From Daphnia carinata (lineage: Eukaryota > Arthropoda > Branchiopoda > Diplostraca > Daphniidae), in contig NC_081337.1 in the NCBI RefSeq assembly GCF_022539665.2, forward strand, positions 1,898,679-1,962,678: DNA of 64,000 bases, in the 5' to 3' direction. Below the pieces are notes generated by a model. The model did no database searches and had not been told where the DNA came from. It was given only the letters and a program-made list of their open reading frames with translations. Of this stretch, positions 1-15,165 are shown piece by piece (position 1 is the stretch's first letter; each line of letters starts with the position of its first letter). The translations under genes and the position numbers were made by a program.

Positions 1-278
1 TTTTTTTTACTTACTCTTTTTGGTGTTCACATTACTTTGTAGTAATTGATGGTTCCTTTCACTCCATTTATTTGTTAAACTCACACAAACATCGGCACTA
101 GAACGGCACTTTAGAAAAGCAGCGGGCACGGTGTCTTGTAGGATCAAGAGTTAAGAACAGACTGAATAGCGTGGGTGGAAAAGGACGCTAACTCGCCCAC
201 GCCATCTCTTGGCTGGCCGATGAGTATTTGTACCGCAAGCGCTAGATGGCGCGGCGGCTGCCCAAACTTTTGTTCGCA
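1..278. other. Unique flank left of the satellite array
   Basis: Mixed-composition sequence with no open reading frame and no similarity to the satellite. It starts in a T-run and becomes GC-rich over its last 100 bases before giving way to satellite at about 279. It could be the edge of an undetected mobile element or ordinary intergenic DNA. Nothing here supports a gene. Confidence 0.6.
239..252 (+). promoter_or_regulatory. CTCF-like motif beside the array edge
   Basis: The 14 bases GCGCTAGATGGCGC match the published CTCF consensus CCASYAGRKGGCRS at 12 of 14 positions, including the whole AGATGGC core. It sits about 30 bp outside the first satellite monomer. CTCF is an insulator zinc-finger protein in animals. 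The motif is short, and similar AGATGGC words occur at about 50646 and 50702 inside an LTR, so this is only a candidate. Confidence 0.25.
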
Positions 279-3200
279 TTCAAACAGCATCAAATATACG
301 TGTATTCAATGTGAATATAGTGTTATAGAATCAGTTTCATGATGTACCTTCAAACAGTATCAAATATATCTGTATTCAATGTGAATATAGTGTGATACAG
401 TGAGTTTTAATATCTACATTCAAACAGCATCAAATATACGTGTATTCAATGTGAATATAGTGTTATAGAATCAGTTTCATGATGTACCGTCAAACAGTAT
501 CAAATATATCTGTATTCAATGTGAATATAGTGTGATACAGTGAGTTTCAATATCTACATTCAAACAGCATCAAATATACGTGTATTCAATATGAATATAG
601 TGTGTTACAGTGAGTTTCAATATCTACATTCAAACAACATCAAATATACGTGTATTCAATGTGAATATAGTGTGATACAGTGAGTTTCAATATCTACATT
701 CAAACAGCATCAAATATATGTGTATTCAATGTAAATATAGTGTTATAGAATCAGTTTCATGATGTACATTCAAACATTACGAAATATACGTGTATTCAAT
801 GTGAATATAGTGTGATACAGTGAGTTTCAATATCTACATTCAAACAGCATCAAATATACGTGTATTCAATGTGAATATAGTGTTATAGAATCAGTTTCAT
901 GATGTACCTTCAAACAGTATCAAATATATCTGTATTCAATGTGAATATAGTGTGATACAGTGAGTTTTAATATCTTCATTCAAACAGCATCAAATATACG
1001 TGTATTCAATGTGAATATAGTGTTATAGAATCAGTTTCATGATGTACCGTCAAACAGTATCAAATATATCTGTATTCAATGTGAATATAGTGTGATACAG
1101 TGAGTTTCAATATCTACATTCAAACAGCATAAAATATACGTGTATTCAATGTGAATATAGTGTTATAGAATCAGTTTCATGATCGACATTCAAACAGTAT
1201 TAAATATACGTGTATTCAATGTGAATCTAGTGTTATAGAATCAGTTTCATGAAGTACATTCAAACAGCATCAAATATACGCGTATTCAATGTGAATATAG
1301 TGTGATACAGTGAGTTTCAATATCGACATTCAAACAGCATCAAATATGCGTGTATTCAATGTGAATATAGTGTTATAGAATCAGTTTCATGATGTACATT
1401 AAACAGTATAAAATATACGTGTATTCAATGTGAATATAGTGTGATACAGTGAGTTTCAATATCTACATTCAAACAGCATCAAATATACGTGTATTCAATG
1501 TGAATATAGTGTTATAGAATCAGTTTCATGATGTACATTCAAACAGTATCAAATATATCTGTATTCAATGTGAATATAGTGTGATACAGTGAGTTTTAAT
1601 ATCAACATTCAAACAGCATCAAATATACGTGTATTCAATGTGAATATAGTGTTATAGAATCAGTTTCATGATGTACATTCAAACAGTATCAAATATACGT
1701 GTATTCAATGTGAATATAGTGTGATACAGTGAGTTTCAATATCAACATTCAAACAGCATCAAATATACGTGTATTCAATGTGAATATAGTGTGATACAGT
1801 GAGTTTCAATATCGACATTCAAACAGCATCAAATACACGTGTATTCAATATGAATATAGTGTTATAGAATCAGTTTCATGATGTACATTAAACAGTATCA
1901 AATATACGTATATTCAATGTGAATATAGTGTGATACAGTGAGTTTCAATATCTACATTCAAACAGCATCAAATATACGTGTATTCAATGTGAATATAGTG
2001 TGATAGAATCAGTTTCAATATCTACATTCAAACAGCATGAAATATACGTGTATTCAATGTGAATATAGTGTTATAGAATCAGTTTCATGAGTACATTCAA
2101 ACAGTATCAAATATACGTGTATTCAATGTGAATATAGGGTGATACAGTGAGTTTCAATATCTACATTCAAACAGCATAAAATATACGTGTATTCAATGTG
2201 AATATAGTGTTATAGAATCAGTTTTATGATGTACATTCAAACAGCATCAAATATACGTGTATTCAATGTTAATATAGTGTTATAGAATCAGTTTCAATAT
2301 CAACATTCAAACAGTATCAAATATACGTGTATTCAATGTGAATATAGTGTGATACAGTGAGTTTCAATATCTACATTCAAACAGCATAAAATATACGTGT
2401 ATTCAATGTGAATATAGTGTTATACAATCAGTTTCATGATGTACATTCAAACATTATGAAATATACGTGTATTCAATGTGAATATAGTGTGATACAGTGA
2501 GTTTCAATATCTACATTCAAACAGCATCAAATATACGTGTATTCAATGTGAATATAGTGTTATAGAATCAGTTTCATGATGTACCTTCAAACAGTATCAT
2601 ATATATCTGTATTCAATGTGAATATTGTGTGATACAGTGAGTTTTAATATCTACATTCAAACAGCATCAAATATACGTGTATTCAATGTGAATATAGTGT
2701 TATAGAATCAGTTTTATGATGTACATTCAAACAGTATCAAATATACGTGTATTCAATGTGAATATAGTGTGATACAGTGAGTTTCAATATCAACATTCAA
2801 ACAGTATCAAATATACGTGTATTCAATGTGAATATAGTGTGATACAGTGAGTTTCAATATCTACATTCAAACAGCATCAAATATACGTGTATTCAATGTG
2901 AATATAGTGTTATAGAATCAGTTTCATGATGTACCTTCAAACAGTATCATATATATCTGTATTCAATGTGAATATTGTGTGATACAGTGAGTTTCAATAT
3001 CTACATTCAAACAGCATCAAATATACGTGTATTCCATGTGAATATAGTGTTATAGAATCAGTTTCATGATGTACCGTCAAACAGTATCAAATATATCTGT
3101 ATTCAATGTGAATATAGTGTGATACAGTGAGTTTCAATATCTACATTCAAACAGCATCAAATATACGTATATTCAATGTGAATATAGTGTGATACAGTGA

Positions 3201-6200
3201 GTTTCAATATCTACATTCAAACAGCATCAAATATACGTGTATTCAATGTGAATATAGTGTGATACAGTGAGTTGCAATACCTACATTCAAACAGCATCAA
3301 ATATACGTGTATTCAATGTGAATATAGTGTTATAGAATCAGTTTCATGATGTACCTTGAAACAGTATCAAATATATCTGTATTCAATGTGAATATAGTAT
3401 GATACAGTGAGTTTCAATATCTGCATTCAAACAGCATCAAATATGCGTGTATTCAATGTGAATATAGTGTTATAGAATCAGTTTCATGATGTACATTCAA
3501 ACATTATGAAATATACGTGTATTAAATGTGAATATAGTGTGATACAGTGAGTTTCAATATCAACATTCAAACAGCATCAAATATACGTGTATTCAATGTT
3601 AATATAGTGTGATACAGTGAGTTTCAATATCTGCATTCAAACAGCATCAAATATACGTGTATGCAATGTGAATATAGTGTTATAGAATCAGTTTAATGAT
3701 CTACCTTCAAACAACATCAAATATACGTGTATTCAATGTGAATATAGTGTGATACAGTGAGTTTCAATATCTGCATTCAAACAGCATCAAATGTACGTGT
3801 ATTCAATGTGAATATAGTGTGATACAGTATGTTTCAATATCAACATTCAAACACCATCAAATATACGTGTATTCAATGTGAATATTGTGTAATACAGTGA
3901 GTTTCAATATCTACATTCAAACAGCATCAAATATACGTGTATTCAATGTGAATATAGTGTGATACAGTGAGTTTCAATATTTACATTCAAACAGTATAAA
4001 ATATACGTGTATTCAATGTGAATATAGTGTGATACAGTGAGTTTCAATATCTACATTCAAACACTATCAAATACACATGTTTTCAGTGTGAATAAAGTGT
4101 TATAGAACCAGTTTCATTATGTACATTCAAACAGTATCAAATATACCTGTATTCAATGTAAATATTTTGTGATACAGTGAGTTTCAATATCTACATTCAA
4201 ACAGCATCAAATACACGTGTATTCAATGTGAATATAGTGTTATAGAATCAGTTTTATGATGTACATTAAACAGTATCCAATATACGTGTATTCAACGTGA
4301 ATATAGTGTTATAGAATCGGTTTCATGATGTACCGTCAAACAGTATCAAATATATCTGTATTCAATGTGAATATAGTGTGATACAGTGAGTTTCAATATC
4401 TACATTCAAACAGCATCAAATACACGTGTGTTCAATGTGAATATAGTGTTATAGAATCAGTTTTATGATGTAAATTAAACAGTATCCAATATACGTGTAT
4501 TCAACGTGAATATAGTGTGATACAGTGAGTTTCAATATCTACATTCAAACAGCATCAAATATACGTGTATTCAATGTGAATATAGTGTGATACAGTGAGT
4601 TTCAATATCAACAGTCAAACAGCGTCAAATATACGTGTATTCAATGTGAATAAAGTGTGATACAGTGAGTTTCAATAACTACATTCAAACAGCATCAAAT
4701 ATACGTTTATTCAATGTGAATATAGTGTTATAGAATCAGTTTCATGATGTACATTAAACAGTATCAAATATACGTGTATTCAATGTGAATATAGTGTGAT
4801 ACAGTGAGTTTCAATATCTACATTCAAACAGCATCAAATATATGTGTATTCAATGTGAATATAGTGTTATAGAATCAGTTTCATGATGTACATTCAAACA
4901 TTATGAAATATACGTGTATTCAATGTGTATATAGTGTTATAGAATCGGTTTCATGATGTACCGTCAAACAGTATCAAATATATCTGTATTCAATGTGAAT
5001 ATAGTGTGATACAGTGAGTTTCAATATCTACATTCAAACAGCATCAAATATACGTGTATTCAATATGAATATAGTGTGTTACAGTGAGTTTCAATATCTA
5101 CATTCAAACAGCATCAAATATACGTGTATTCAATGTGAATATAGTGTGATACAGTGAGTTTCAATATCTACATTCAAACAGCATCAAATATACGTGTATT
5201 CAATGTGAATACAGTGTCATACAGTGAGTTTCAATATTTACATTCAAACAGCATCAAATATACGTGTATTCAATGTGAATATAGTGTGATACAGTGAGTT
5301 TCAATATGTACATTCAAACAGCATCAAATATATGTGTATTCAATGTGAATATAGTGTTATAGAATCAGTTTCATGATGTACATTCAAACATTATCAAATA
5401 TACGTGTATTCAATGTGAATATAGTGTTATAGAATCAGTTTCATGATGTACCATTCAAACAGTATCAAATATATCTGTATTCAATGTGAATATAGTGTGA
5501 TACAGTGAGTTTTAATATCTACATTCAAACAGCAACAAATATACGTGTATTCAATGTGAATATAGTGTTATAGAATCAGTTTCAATATCTACATTCAAAC
5601 AGCATCAAATATAAGTGTATTCAATGTGAATATAGTGTGATACAGTGAGTTTCAATATCTACATTCAAACAGCATCAAATATACGTGTATTCTATGTGAA
5701 TATAGTGTGATACAGTGAGTTTCAATATCTACATTCAAACAGCATCAAATATACGTGTATTCTATGTGAATATAGTGTGATACAGTGAGTTTCAATATCT
5801 ACATTCAAACAGAATCAAAAATACGTGTATTCTATGTGAATATAGTGTGATACAGTGAGTTTCAATATCTACATTCAAACAGCATCAAATATATCTGTAT
5901 TCAATGTGAATATAGTGTGATACAGTGAGTTTTAATATCTACATTCAAACAGCATCAAATATACGTGTATTCAATGTGAATATAGTGTTATAGAATCAGT
6001 TTCATGATGTACCGTCAAACAGTATCAAATATATCTGTATTCAATGTGAATATAGTGTGATACAGTGAGTTTCAATATCAACATTCAAACAGCATCAAAT
6101 ATACGTATATTCAATGTGAATATAGTGTGATACAGTGAGTTTCAATATTTTCAAACAGCATCAAATATACGTACAGTGAGTTTCAATATTTACATTCAAA

Positions 6201-9200
6201 CAGCATAAAATATACGTGTATTCAATGTGAATATAGTGTTATAGAATCAGTTTCATGATGTACATTCAAACAGTATCAAATAAACGTGTATTAAATGTGA
6301 ATATAGTGTGATACAGTGAGTTTCAATATCAACATTCAAACAGCATCAAATATACGTGTATTCAATGTTAATATAGTGTTATACAGTCAGTTTCAATATA
6401 TACATTCAAACAGCATCAAATATACGTGTATTCAATGTGAATATAGTGTGATACAATGAGTTTCAATATGTACATTCAAACAGCATCAAATATACGTGTA
6501 TTCAATGTGAATATAGTGTGATACAGTGAGTTTCAATATCTACATTCAAACAGCATCAAATATACGTGTATTCAATGTGAATATAGTGTGATACAGTGAG
6601 TTTCAATATCTACATTCAAACAACATCAAATATACGTGTATTCAATGTGAATATAGTGTGATACAGTGAGTTTCAATATCTACATTCAAACAGCATCAAA
6701 TATACGTGTATTCAATGTGAATATAGTGTTATAGTATGTTTCAATATCAACATTCAAACACCATCAAATATACGTGTATTCAATGTGAATATTGTGTGAT
6801 ACAGTGAGTTTCAATATCTACATTCAAACAGCATCAAATATGCGTGTATTCAATGTGAATATAGTGTGATACAGTGAGTTTCAATATTTACATTCAAACA
6901 GCATCAAATATACGTGTATTCAATGTGAATATAGTGTGATACAGTGAGTTTCAATATCTGCATTCAAACACCATCAAATATATGTGTATTCAATGTGAAT
7001 AAAGTGTTATAGAACCAGTTTCATTATGTACATTCAAACAGTATCAAATATACCTGTATTCAATGTAAATATTTTGTGATACAGTGAGTTTCAATATCTA
7101 CATTCAAACAGCATCAAATACACGTGTATTCAATGTGAATATAGTGTTATAGAATCAGTTTTATGATGTACATTAAACAGTATCAAATATACGTGTATTC
7201 AACGTGAATATAGTGTTATAGAATCGGTTTCATGATGTACCGTCAAACAGTATCAAATATATCTGTATTCAATGTGAATATAGTGTGATACAGTGAGTTT
7301 CAATATCTACATTCAAACAGCATCAAATATACGTGTGTTCAATGTGAATATAGTGTTATAGAATCAGTTTTATGATGTACTTTTAAACAGTATCAAATAT
7401 ACGTGTATTCAACGTGAATATAGTGTGATACAGTGAGTTTCAATATCTACATTCAAACAGCATCAAATATACGTGTATTCAATGTGAATATAGTGTGATA
7501 AAGTGAGTTTCAATATCAACAGTCAAACAGCGTCAAATATACGTGTATTCAATGTGAATAAAGTGTGATACAGTGAGTTTCAATATCTACATTCAAACAG
7601 CATCAAATATACGTGTATTCAATGTGAATATAGTGTTATAGAATCAGTTTCATGATGTACATTCAAACATTATCAAATATACGTGTATTCAATGTGAATA
7701 TAGTGTTATAGAATCAGTTTCATGATGTACCATCAAACAGTATCAAATATATCTGTATTCAATGTGAATATTGTGTGATACAGTGAGTTTCAATATCTAC
7801 ATTCAAACAGCAACAAATATACGTGTATTCAATATGAATATAGTGTGTTACAGTGAGTTTCAATATCTACATTCAAACAGCATCAAATATACGTGTATTC
7901 AATGTGAATATAGTGTGATACAGTGAGTTTCAATATCTACATTCAAACAGCATCAAATATACGTGTATTCAATGTGAATATAGTGTTATAGAATCAGTTT
8001 CATGATGTACATTCAAACAGTATCAAATATATCTGTATTCAATGTGAATATAGTGTGATACAGTGAGTTTTAATATCTACATTCAAACAGCATCAAATAT
8101 ACGTGTATTCAATGTGAATATAGTGTTATAGAATCAGTTTCATGATGTACCGTCAAACAGTATCAAATATATCTGTATTCAATGTGAATATAGTGTGATA
8201 CAGTGAGTTTTATTATCTACATTCAAACAGTACCAAATATACGTGTATTCAATGTGAATATAGTGTTATAGAATCAGTTTCATGATCTACATTCAAACAT
8301 TATCAAATATACGTGTATTCAATGTGAATATAGTGTGATACAGTGAGTTTCAATATCTACATTCAAACATTATCAAATATACGTGTATTCAATGTGAATA
8401 TAGTGTGATACAGTGAGTTTCAATATCTACATTCAAACAGCATCAAATATACGTGTATTTAATGTGAATATAGTGTTATAGAATCAGTTTCATGATGTAC
8501 ATTAAACAGTATCAAATATACGTGTATTCAATGTGAATATAGTGTGATACAGTGAGTTTCAATATCTACATTCAAACAGCATCAAATATACGTGTATTCA
8601 ATGTGAATATAGTGTTATACATTGAGTTTCAATATCTGCATTCAAACAGCATCAAATATGGGTGTATTCAATGTGAATATAGTGTTATAGAATCAGTTTC
8701 ATGATGTACATTCAAACAGTATCAAATATACGTGTATTCAATGTGAATATAGTGTGATACAGTGAGTTTCAATATCAACATTCAAACAGCATCAAATATA
8801 CGTGTATTCAATGTGAATATTGTGGATACAGTGAGTTTCAATATCTACATTCAAACAGCATCAAATATACGTGTATTCAATGTGAATATAGTGTGATACA
8901 GTGAGTTTCAATATTTACATTCAAACAGTATAAAATATACGTGTATTCAATGTGAATATAGTGTGATACAGTGAGTTTCAATATCTACATTCAAACAGCA
9001 TCAAATACACATGTTTTCAGTGTGAATATAGTGTTATAGAATCAGTTTCATGATGTACATTCAAACAGTATCAAATATACCTGTATTCAATGTGAATATA
9101 GTGTGATACAGTTAGTTTCAATATCTACATTCAAACAGCATCAAATATACATGTATTCAATGTGAATATAGTGTTATAGAATCAGTTTTATGATGTACAT

Positions 9201-9589
9201 TAAACAGTATCCAATATACGTGTATTCAACGTGAATATAGTGTGATACAGTGAGTTTCAATATCTACATTCAAACAGCATCAAATATACGTTTATTCAAT
9301 GTGAATAAAGTGTGATACAGTGAGTTTCAATATCTACATTCAAACAGCATCAAATATACGTGTATTCAATGTGAATATAGTGTTATAGAGTCAGTTTCAT
9401 GATGTACATTAAACAGTATCAAATATACGTGTATTCAATGTGAATATAGTGTAATAGAATCAGTTTCATGATGTACCGTCAAACAGTATCAAATATATCT
9501 GTATTCAATGTGAATATAGTGTGATACAGTGAGTTTCAATATCTACATTCAAACAGCATCAAATATACGTGTATTCAAACAGCATCAAA
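279..9589 (+). repeat. 70-bp satellite array, forward block
   Basis: About 133 tandem copies of a 70-bp monomer. Two main monomer types share a conserved part of about 45 bp and differ in a variable part of about 25 bp. Type A carries TGATACAGTGAGTTTCAATA. Type B carries TTATAGAATCAGTTTCATGA, often linked to CAGTATCAAATATATCTG. A and B alternate irregularly. Copies here differ more from one another than those after 22 kb, with many point changes, small deletions and shared sub-variants, which suggests an older or less homogenised block. There are no real ORFs; the open frames are repeats of the monomer. Confidence 0.97.
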
Positions 9590-10208
9590 ATCATGAAACT
9601 GATTCTATAACACTATATTCACATTGAATACACGTATATTTGATGCTGTTTGAATGTAAATATTGAAACTCACTGTATCACACTATATTCACATTGAATA
9701 CACGTATATTTGGTGCTGTTTGAATGTAGATATTGAAACTCACTGTATCACACTATATTCACATTGAATACACGTATATTTGATGCTGTTTGAATGTTGA
9801 TATTGAAACTCACTGTATCACACTATATTCACATTGAATACACGTATATTTGATAATGTTTGAATGTACATCATGAAACTGATTCTATAACACTATATTC
9901 ACATTGAATACACGTATATTTGATGCTGTTTGAATGCAGATATTGAAACTCACTGTATCACACTATATTCACATTGAATACACGTATATTTGATGCTGTT
10001 TGAATGTAGATATTGAAACTCACTGTATCACACTATATTCACATTGAATACACGTATATTTGATGCTGTTTGAATGTAGATATTGAAACTCACTGTATCA
10101 CACTATATTCACATTGAATACACGTATATTTGATGCTGTTTGAATGTAGATCATGAAACTGATTCTATAACACTATATTCACATTGAATACACGTATATT
10201 TGATGCTG
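9590..10208 (-). repeat. 70-bp satellite array, start of reverse block
   Basis: The same 70-bp monomer in reverse orientation starts at about 9590. The flip follows a slipped monomer in which GTATTCAA runs into ACAGCATCAAA and then directly into TCATGAAACTGATTC, the reverse complement of a type B start. About nine clean monomers follow before the array breaks down. Confidence 0.95.
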
Positions 10209-12330
10209 TTTGAATGTAGATATTGAAACTCCGTTATAACACTATATTCACAGAATACAGACTTTCTGTATCTTCAAAGCTGTTTGAATTCCAGATATTG
10301 ACCTAAATTTCTCTTTATGACCGTTAGTCACATTGAACCTTCACGTATATTGATGACTGTTTGAATGTAGATATTGAAACAGTTTCTCGGAACACTATAT
10401 TCACAGATGAATATCACAAATTTGTATATTTGATGCTTTTGAATATAGTAGAGAGGGGTAATGATTATATTCACATTGAAGAAGTATATTTGATTGTTTA
10501 TATTAGATTTGAAACTATTGTATGATTTTATATTACATTGAATAACGTATATTTGATGCTGTTTGAATTTAGATATTGAAACTGATTCTATCACACTATA
10601 TTCACATTGAATACATGTATATTTGATGCTGTTTGAATGTTAGATATTTTAAAATTGATTGTATAACACTATATTACATTCTATATTACACGTATATTTA
10701 AATTATATTGAATATAGAGATTTAGAAATGTTTCTGAATGATGTCAAATTAGAATATCATTGTATTTCATATATCAGGGAACAACACTTGGTATGAATCG
10801 TAAAAACAAGAATTCTTCTATACGACACATTGAATTTACGTATATTTGAGATTTAGAATCGTTCATTTGACAAATTTTCCATTGAAGACGTATATTTGAT
10901 GCTGTTTGAATGTAGATATTGAAAAAAATGAATTTATCACATTGAATACACGTATATTTGATGCTGTTTGAATGTAGATATTGAAACTGAGGTCGTATGC
11001 GTATAACACTATATTCACATTGAATGATCGTATATTTGATACTGTTTGAATGTACATCATAAAACTGATTCTATAACACTATATTCAAATTGAATACACG
11101 TATATTTGAAGCTGTTTGAATGTAGATATTGAAACAAATTTATATATATTAATTAATAATTTATATATATATTTTTGAATATAGATCATTGAAACTTCCT
11201 CAAGACTATCACCATTGATCCCTATGGATGTTGGGAATATTTACAACAGGGAAGGGGACGAAGGGTACACCAGGAAAACTTGGAACTATTGCAAAAACTC
11301 ATACCCGTTGAATCAACGTATATTTGATGTGTTTGAATGTAGATATTGAAACTAGACCTTATATGCACATTGAAGGACAGTATATTTGATGAAGTTTGAA
11401 TGTAGAAAGGTTCAAATGCTACTTATCGACACATATATTCACATTGAATACACGTATATATCATGCTGTTTGAATGAATATTGAAACTTATTCATATCAG
11501 GCAAACAGACTATATTCACATTGAATACACGTATATTTGCGCTGTTTGAATGTAGATATTGAAAGCCTTATTATATTCACATTGAATAAGTATATTTGAA
11601 GCAGTAAATTTGAATGTAGATTTGTTTAAAGTCATGGTATGAATATATTAACATTGAATTTTTGTATATTTGATAATGTTTGAATTACGATATCGATACT
11701 ATATTTCTTTCATATGGCTTAAAAAAATACTAGAATTTAACAACATAGATTCTGATTAGTTTTTCAATAGTATTAAAAATGTAATAGATAAGTCAGAAAT
11801 GAAAATTAATACTGTTCACACTATATTCACATTGAATACAGGTATATTTGATGCTGTTTGAATGTAGATATTAAAACTCACTGTATCACACTATATTCAC
11901 ATTGAATACACGTATATTTGATCCTGTTTGAATGTAGATCATGAAACTGATTCTATAACACTATATTCACATTGAATACCCGTATATTTGATGCTGTTTG
12001 AATGTAGATATAGAAACTTAGTTAACTATATTCACATTGAATACACGTATATTTGCAATTAATGTTGAATGTAGATCATTGAAACATATCTCTATCGAAC
12101 ACTATATTATTTGAATAAATCCTTGTATATTTTGTTTTTGAATCAGATATTTTAAATCGATGTATATACTATATTCACATTGAATACTACGTATATTTGA
12201 TTTCTTGAATGTAGATATTGAATCCATTAATGTCACACTATATTTTTTGAAAATCATATATTTGATGCTGTTTCAATATCGATATTGAAACAGCATCTGT
12301 ATACACGTGTATATTCACATTGAATATACG
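10209..12330 (-). repeat. Degenerate satellite island
   Basis: Recognisable satellite words (ATTCACATTGAATACACG, GTATATTTGATGCTGTTTG) recur at roughly monomer spacing, but are separated by insertions, deletions and scrambled AT-rich sequence. Some stretches have no satellite at all, for example about 11199-11310 and 11700-11815. Clean monomers lie on both sides. It may be relic satellite or a poorly corrected part of the assembly; the sequence alone cannot decide. No gene is visible. Confidence 0.8.
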
Positions 12331-15165
12331 TATATTTCATGCTGTTTGAATGTAGATATTGAAACTCACTGTATTACACTATATTCACATTGAATACACG
12401 TATATTTGATGCTGTTTGAATGTAGACATTGAAACTCACTGTATTACACTATATTCACATTGAATATACGTATATTTGATGCTGTTTGAATGTAGACATT
12501 GAAACTCACTGTATCACACTATATTCACATTGAATACACGTATATTTGATGCTGTTTGAATGTAGACATTGAAACTTACTGTATCATACTATATTCACAT
12601 TGAATATACGTATATTTGATGCTGTTTGAATGTAGATATTGAAACTGATTCTATAACACTATATTCACATTGAATACACGTATATTTGATGCTGTTTCAA
12701 TGTAGATATTGAAACTCACTGTATTACACTATATTCACATTGAATACACGTATATTTGATGCTGTTTGAATGTAGATACTGATTACTATAAAAATATATT
12801 CACATTGAATACACGTATATTTGATGCTGTTTGAATGTAGATATTGAAAGTGTATCATACTAACACTATATTCACATTGACTACACGTACATTACATGCT
12901 GTTTGAAGCTAGATATTGAAACTGATACTATAACACTATATTCACATTGAATACACGTATATTTGATACTGTTTGAATGTAGATCATGAAACTGATTCTA
13001 TAACACTATATTCACATTGAATACACGTATATTTGATGCTGTTTGAATGTAGATATTGAAACTCACTGTATCACACTATATTCACATTGAATACACGTAT
13101 ATTTGATACTGTTTGAATGTAGATCATGAAACTGATTCTATTCTATAACACTATATTCACATTGAATACACGTATATTTGATGCTGTTTGAATGTAGATA
13201 TTGAAACTCACTGTATCACACTATATTCACATTGAATACACGTATATTTGATACTGTTTGAATGTAGATCATGAAACTGATTCTATAACACTATATTCAC
13301 ATTGAATACACGTATATTTGATGCTGTTTGAATGTAGATATTGAAACTCACTGTATCACACTATATTCACATTGAATACACATATATTTGATGCTGTTTG
13401 AATGTAGATATTGAAACTCACTGTATCATACTATATTCACATTGAATACACGTATATTTGATAATGTTTGAATGTAGATCATGAAACTGATTCTATAACA
13501 CTATATTCACATTGAATACACGCATATTTGATGCTGTTTGAATGCAGATATTGAAACTCACTGTATCACACTATATTCACATTGAATACACGTATATTTG
13601 ATGCTGTTTAAATGTAGATATTGAAACTCACTGTATCACACTATATTCACATTGAATACACGTATATTTGATGCTGTTTGAATGTAGATATTGAAACTCA
13701 CTGTATCACACTATATTCACATTGAATACAGATATATTTGATACTGTTTGAATGTACATCATGAAACTGATTCTATAACACTATATTCACATTGAATACA
13801 CGTATATTTGATGCTGTTTGAATGCAGATATTGAAACTCACTGTATCACACTATATTCACATTGAATACACGTATATTTGATGCTGTTTGAATGTAGATA
13901 TTGAAACTCACTGTATCACACTATATTCACATTGAATACACGTATATTTGATGCTGTTTGAATGTAGATATTGAAACTCACTGTATCACACTATATTCAC
14001 ATTGAATACAGATATATTTGATACTGTTTGAATGTACATCATGAAACTGATTCTATAACACTATATTCACATTGAATACACGTATATTTGATGCTGTTTG
14101 AATGTAGATATTGAAACTCACTGTATCACACTATATTCACATTGAATACACGTATATTTGATGCTGTTTGAATGTAGATATTGAAACTCACTGTATCACA
14201 CTATATTCACATTGAATACACGTATATTTGATGCTGTTTGAATGTAGATATTGAAACTCACTGTATCACACTATATTCACATTGAATAAGAGAAAAATTG
14301 ATGCAGAAAGAATGAAGAGAATGAAACTGATTCTATAACACTATATTCACATTGAATACACGTATATTCATGAAACTGATTCTGTATCACACTATATTCA
14401 CATTGAATACACGTATATTTGATGCTGTTTGAATGTAGATATTGAAACTCACTGTATCACACTATATTCACATTGAATACACATATATTTGATGCTGTTT
14501 GAATGTAGATTTTCAAACTTACTGTATCACACTATATTCACATTGAATACAGTATATTTGATACTGTTTGACGGTACATCATGAAACTGATTCTATAACA
14601 CTATATTCACATTGAATACACGTGTATTTGATGCTGTTTGAATGTCGATATTGAAACTCACTGTATCACACTATATTCACATTGAATACACGTATATTTG
14701 ATGCTGTTTGAATGTAGATATTGAAACTCACTGTATCACACTATATTCACATTGAATACACGTATATTTGATACTGTTTAATGTACATCATGAAACTGAT
14801 TCTATAACACTATATTCACATTGAATACACGTATATTTGATGCTGTTTGAATGTAGATATTGAAACTCACTGTATCACACTATATTCACATTGAATACAC
14901 GTATATTTGATACTGTATCACACTATATTTGAATAATGTACATCATGAAACTGATTCTATAACACTATATTCACATTGAATACACGCATATTTGATGCTG
15001 TTTGAATGTAGATATTGAAACTCACTGTATCACACTATATTCACATTGAATACACGTATATTTGATGTTGTTTGAATGTTGATATTGAAACTCACTGTAT
15101 CACACTATATTCACATTGAATACACGTATATTTCATAATGTTTGAATGTACATCATGAAACTGAT
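12331..15165 (-). repeat. 70-bp satellite array, reverse block up to the BEL insertion
   Basis: About 40 reverse-strand monomers of types A and B, mostly intact, with one scrambled spot at about 14289-14380. The block ends inside a type B monomer where the BEL element has inserted and resumes at 22086. Confidence 0.96.
15161..15165. repeat. Left target-site duplication of the BEL element (CTGAT)
   Basis: CTGAT precedes the element here and follows it at 22086-22090. The intact satellite monomer has a single CTGAT at this spot (AACTGATTCTATAAC), so the word was duplicated on insertion. A length of 5 bp fits BEL/Pao integrases. Confidence 0.95.

Noticed and set aside
10328..11060. Open frames of 60-90 codons in the satellite, also at 24762, 32006, 38633 and 41351
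   Set aside because: They are translations of the repeat itself (recurring FNIYIQTASNIR), opened because three 70-bp monomers make 210 bp, a multiple of three. No independent coding signal.
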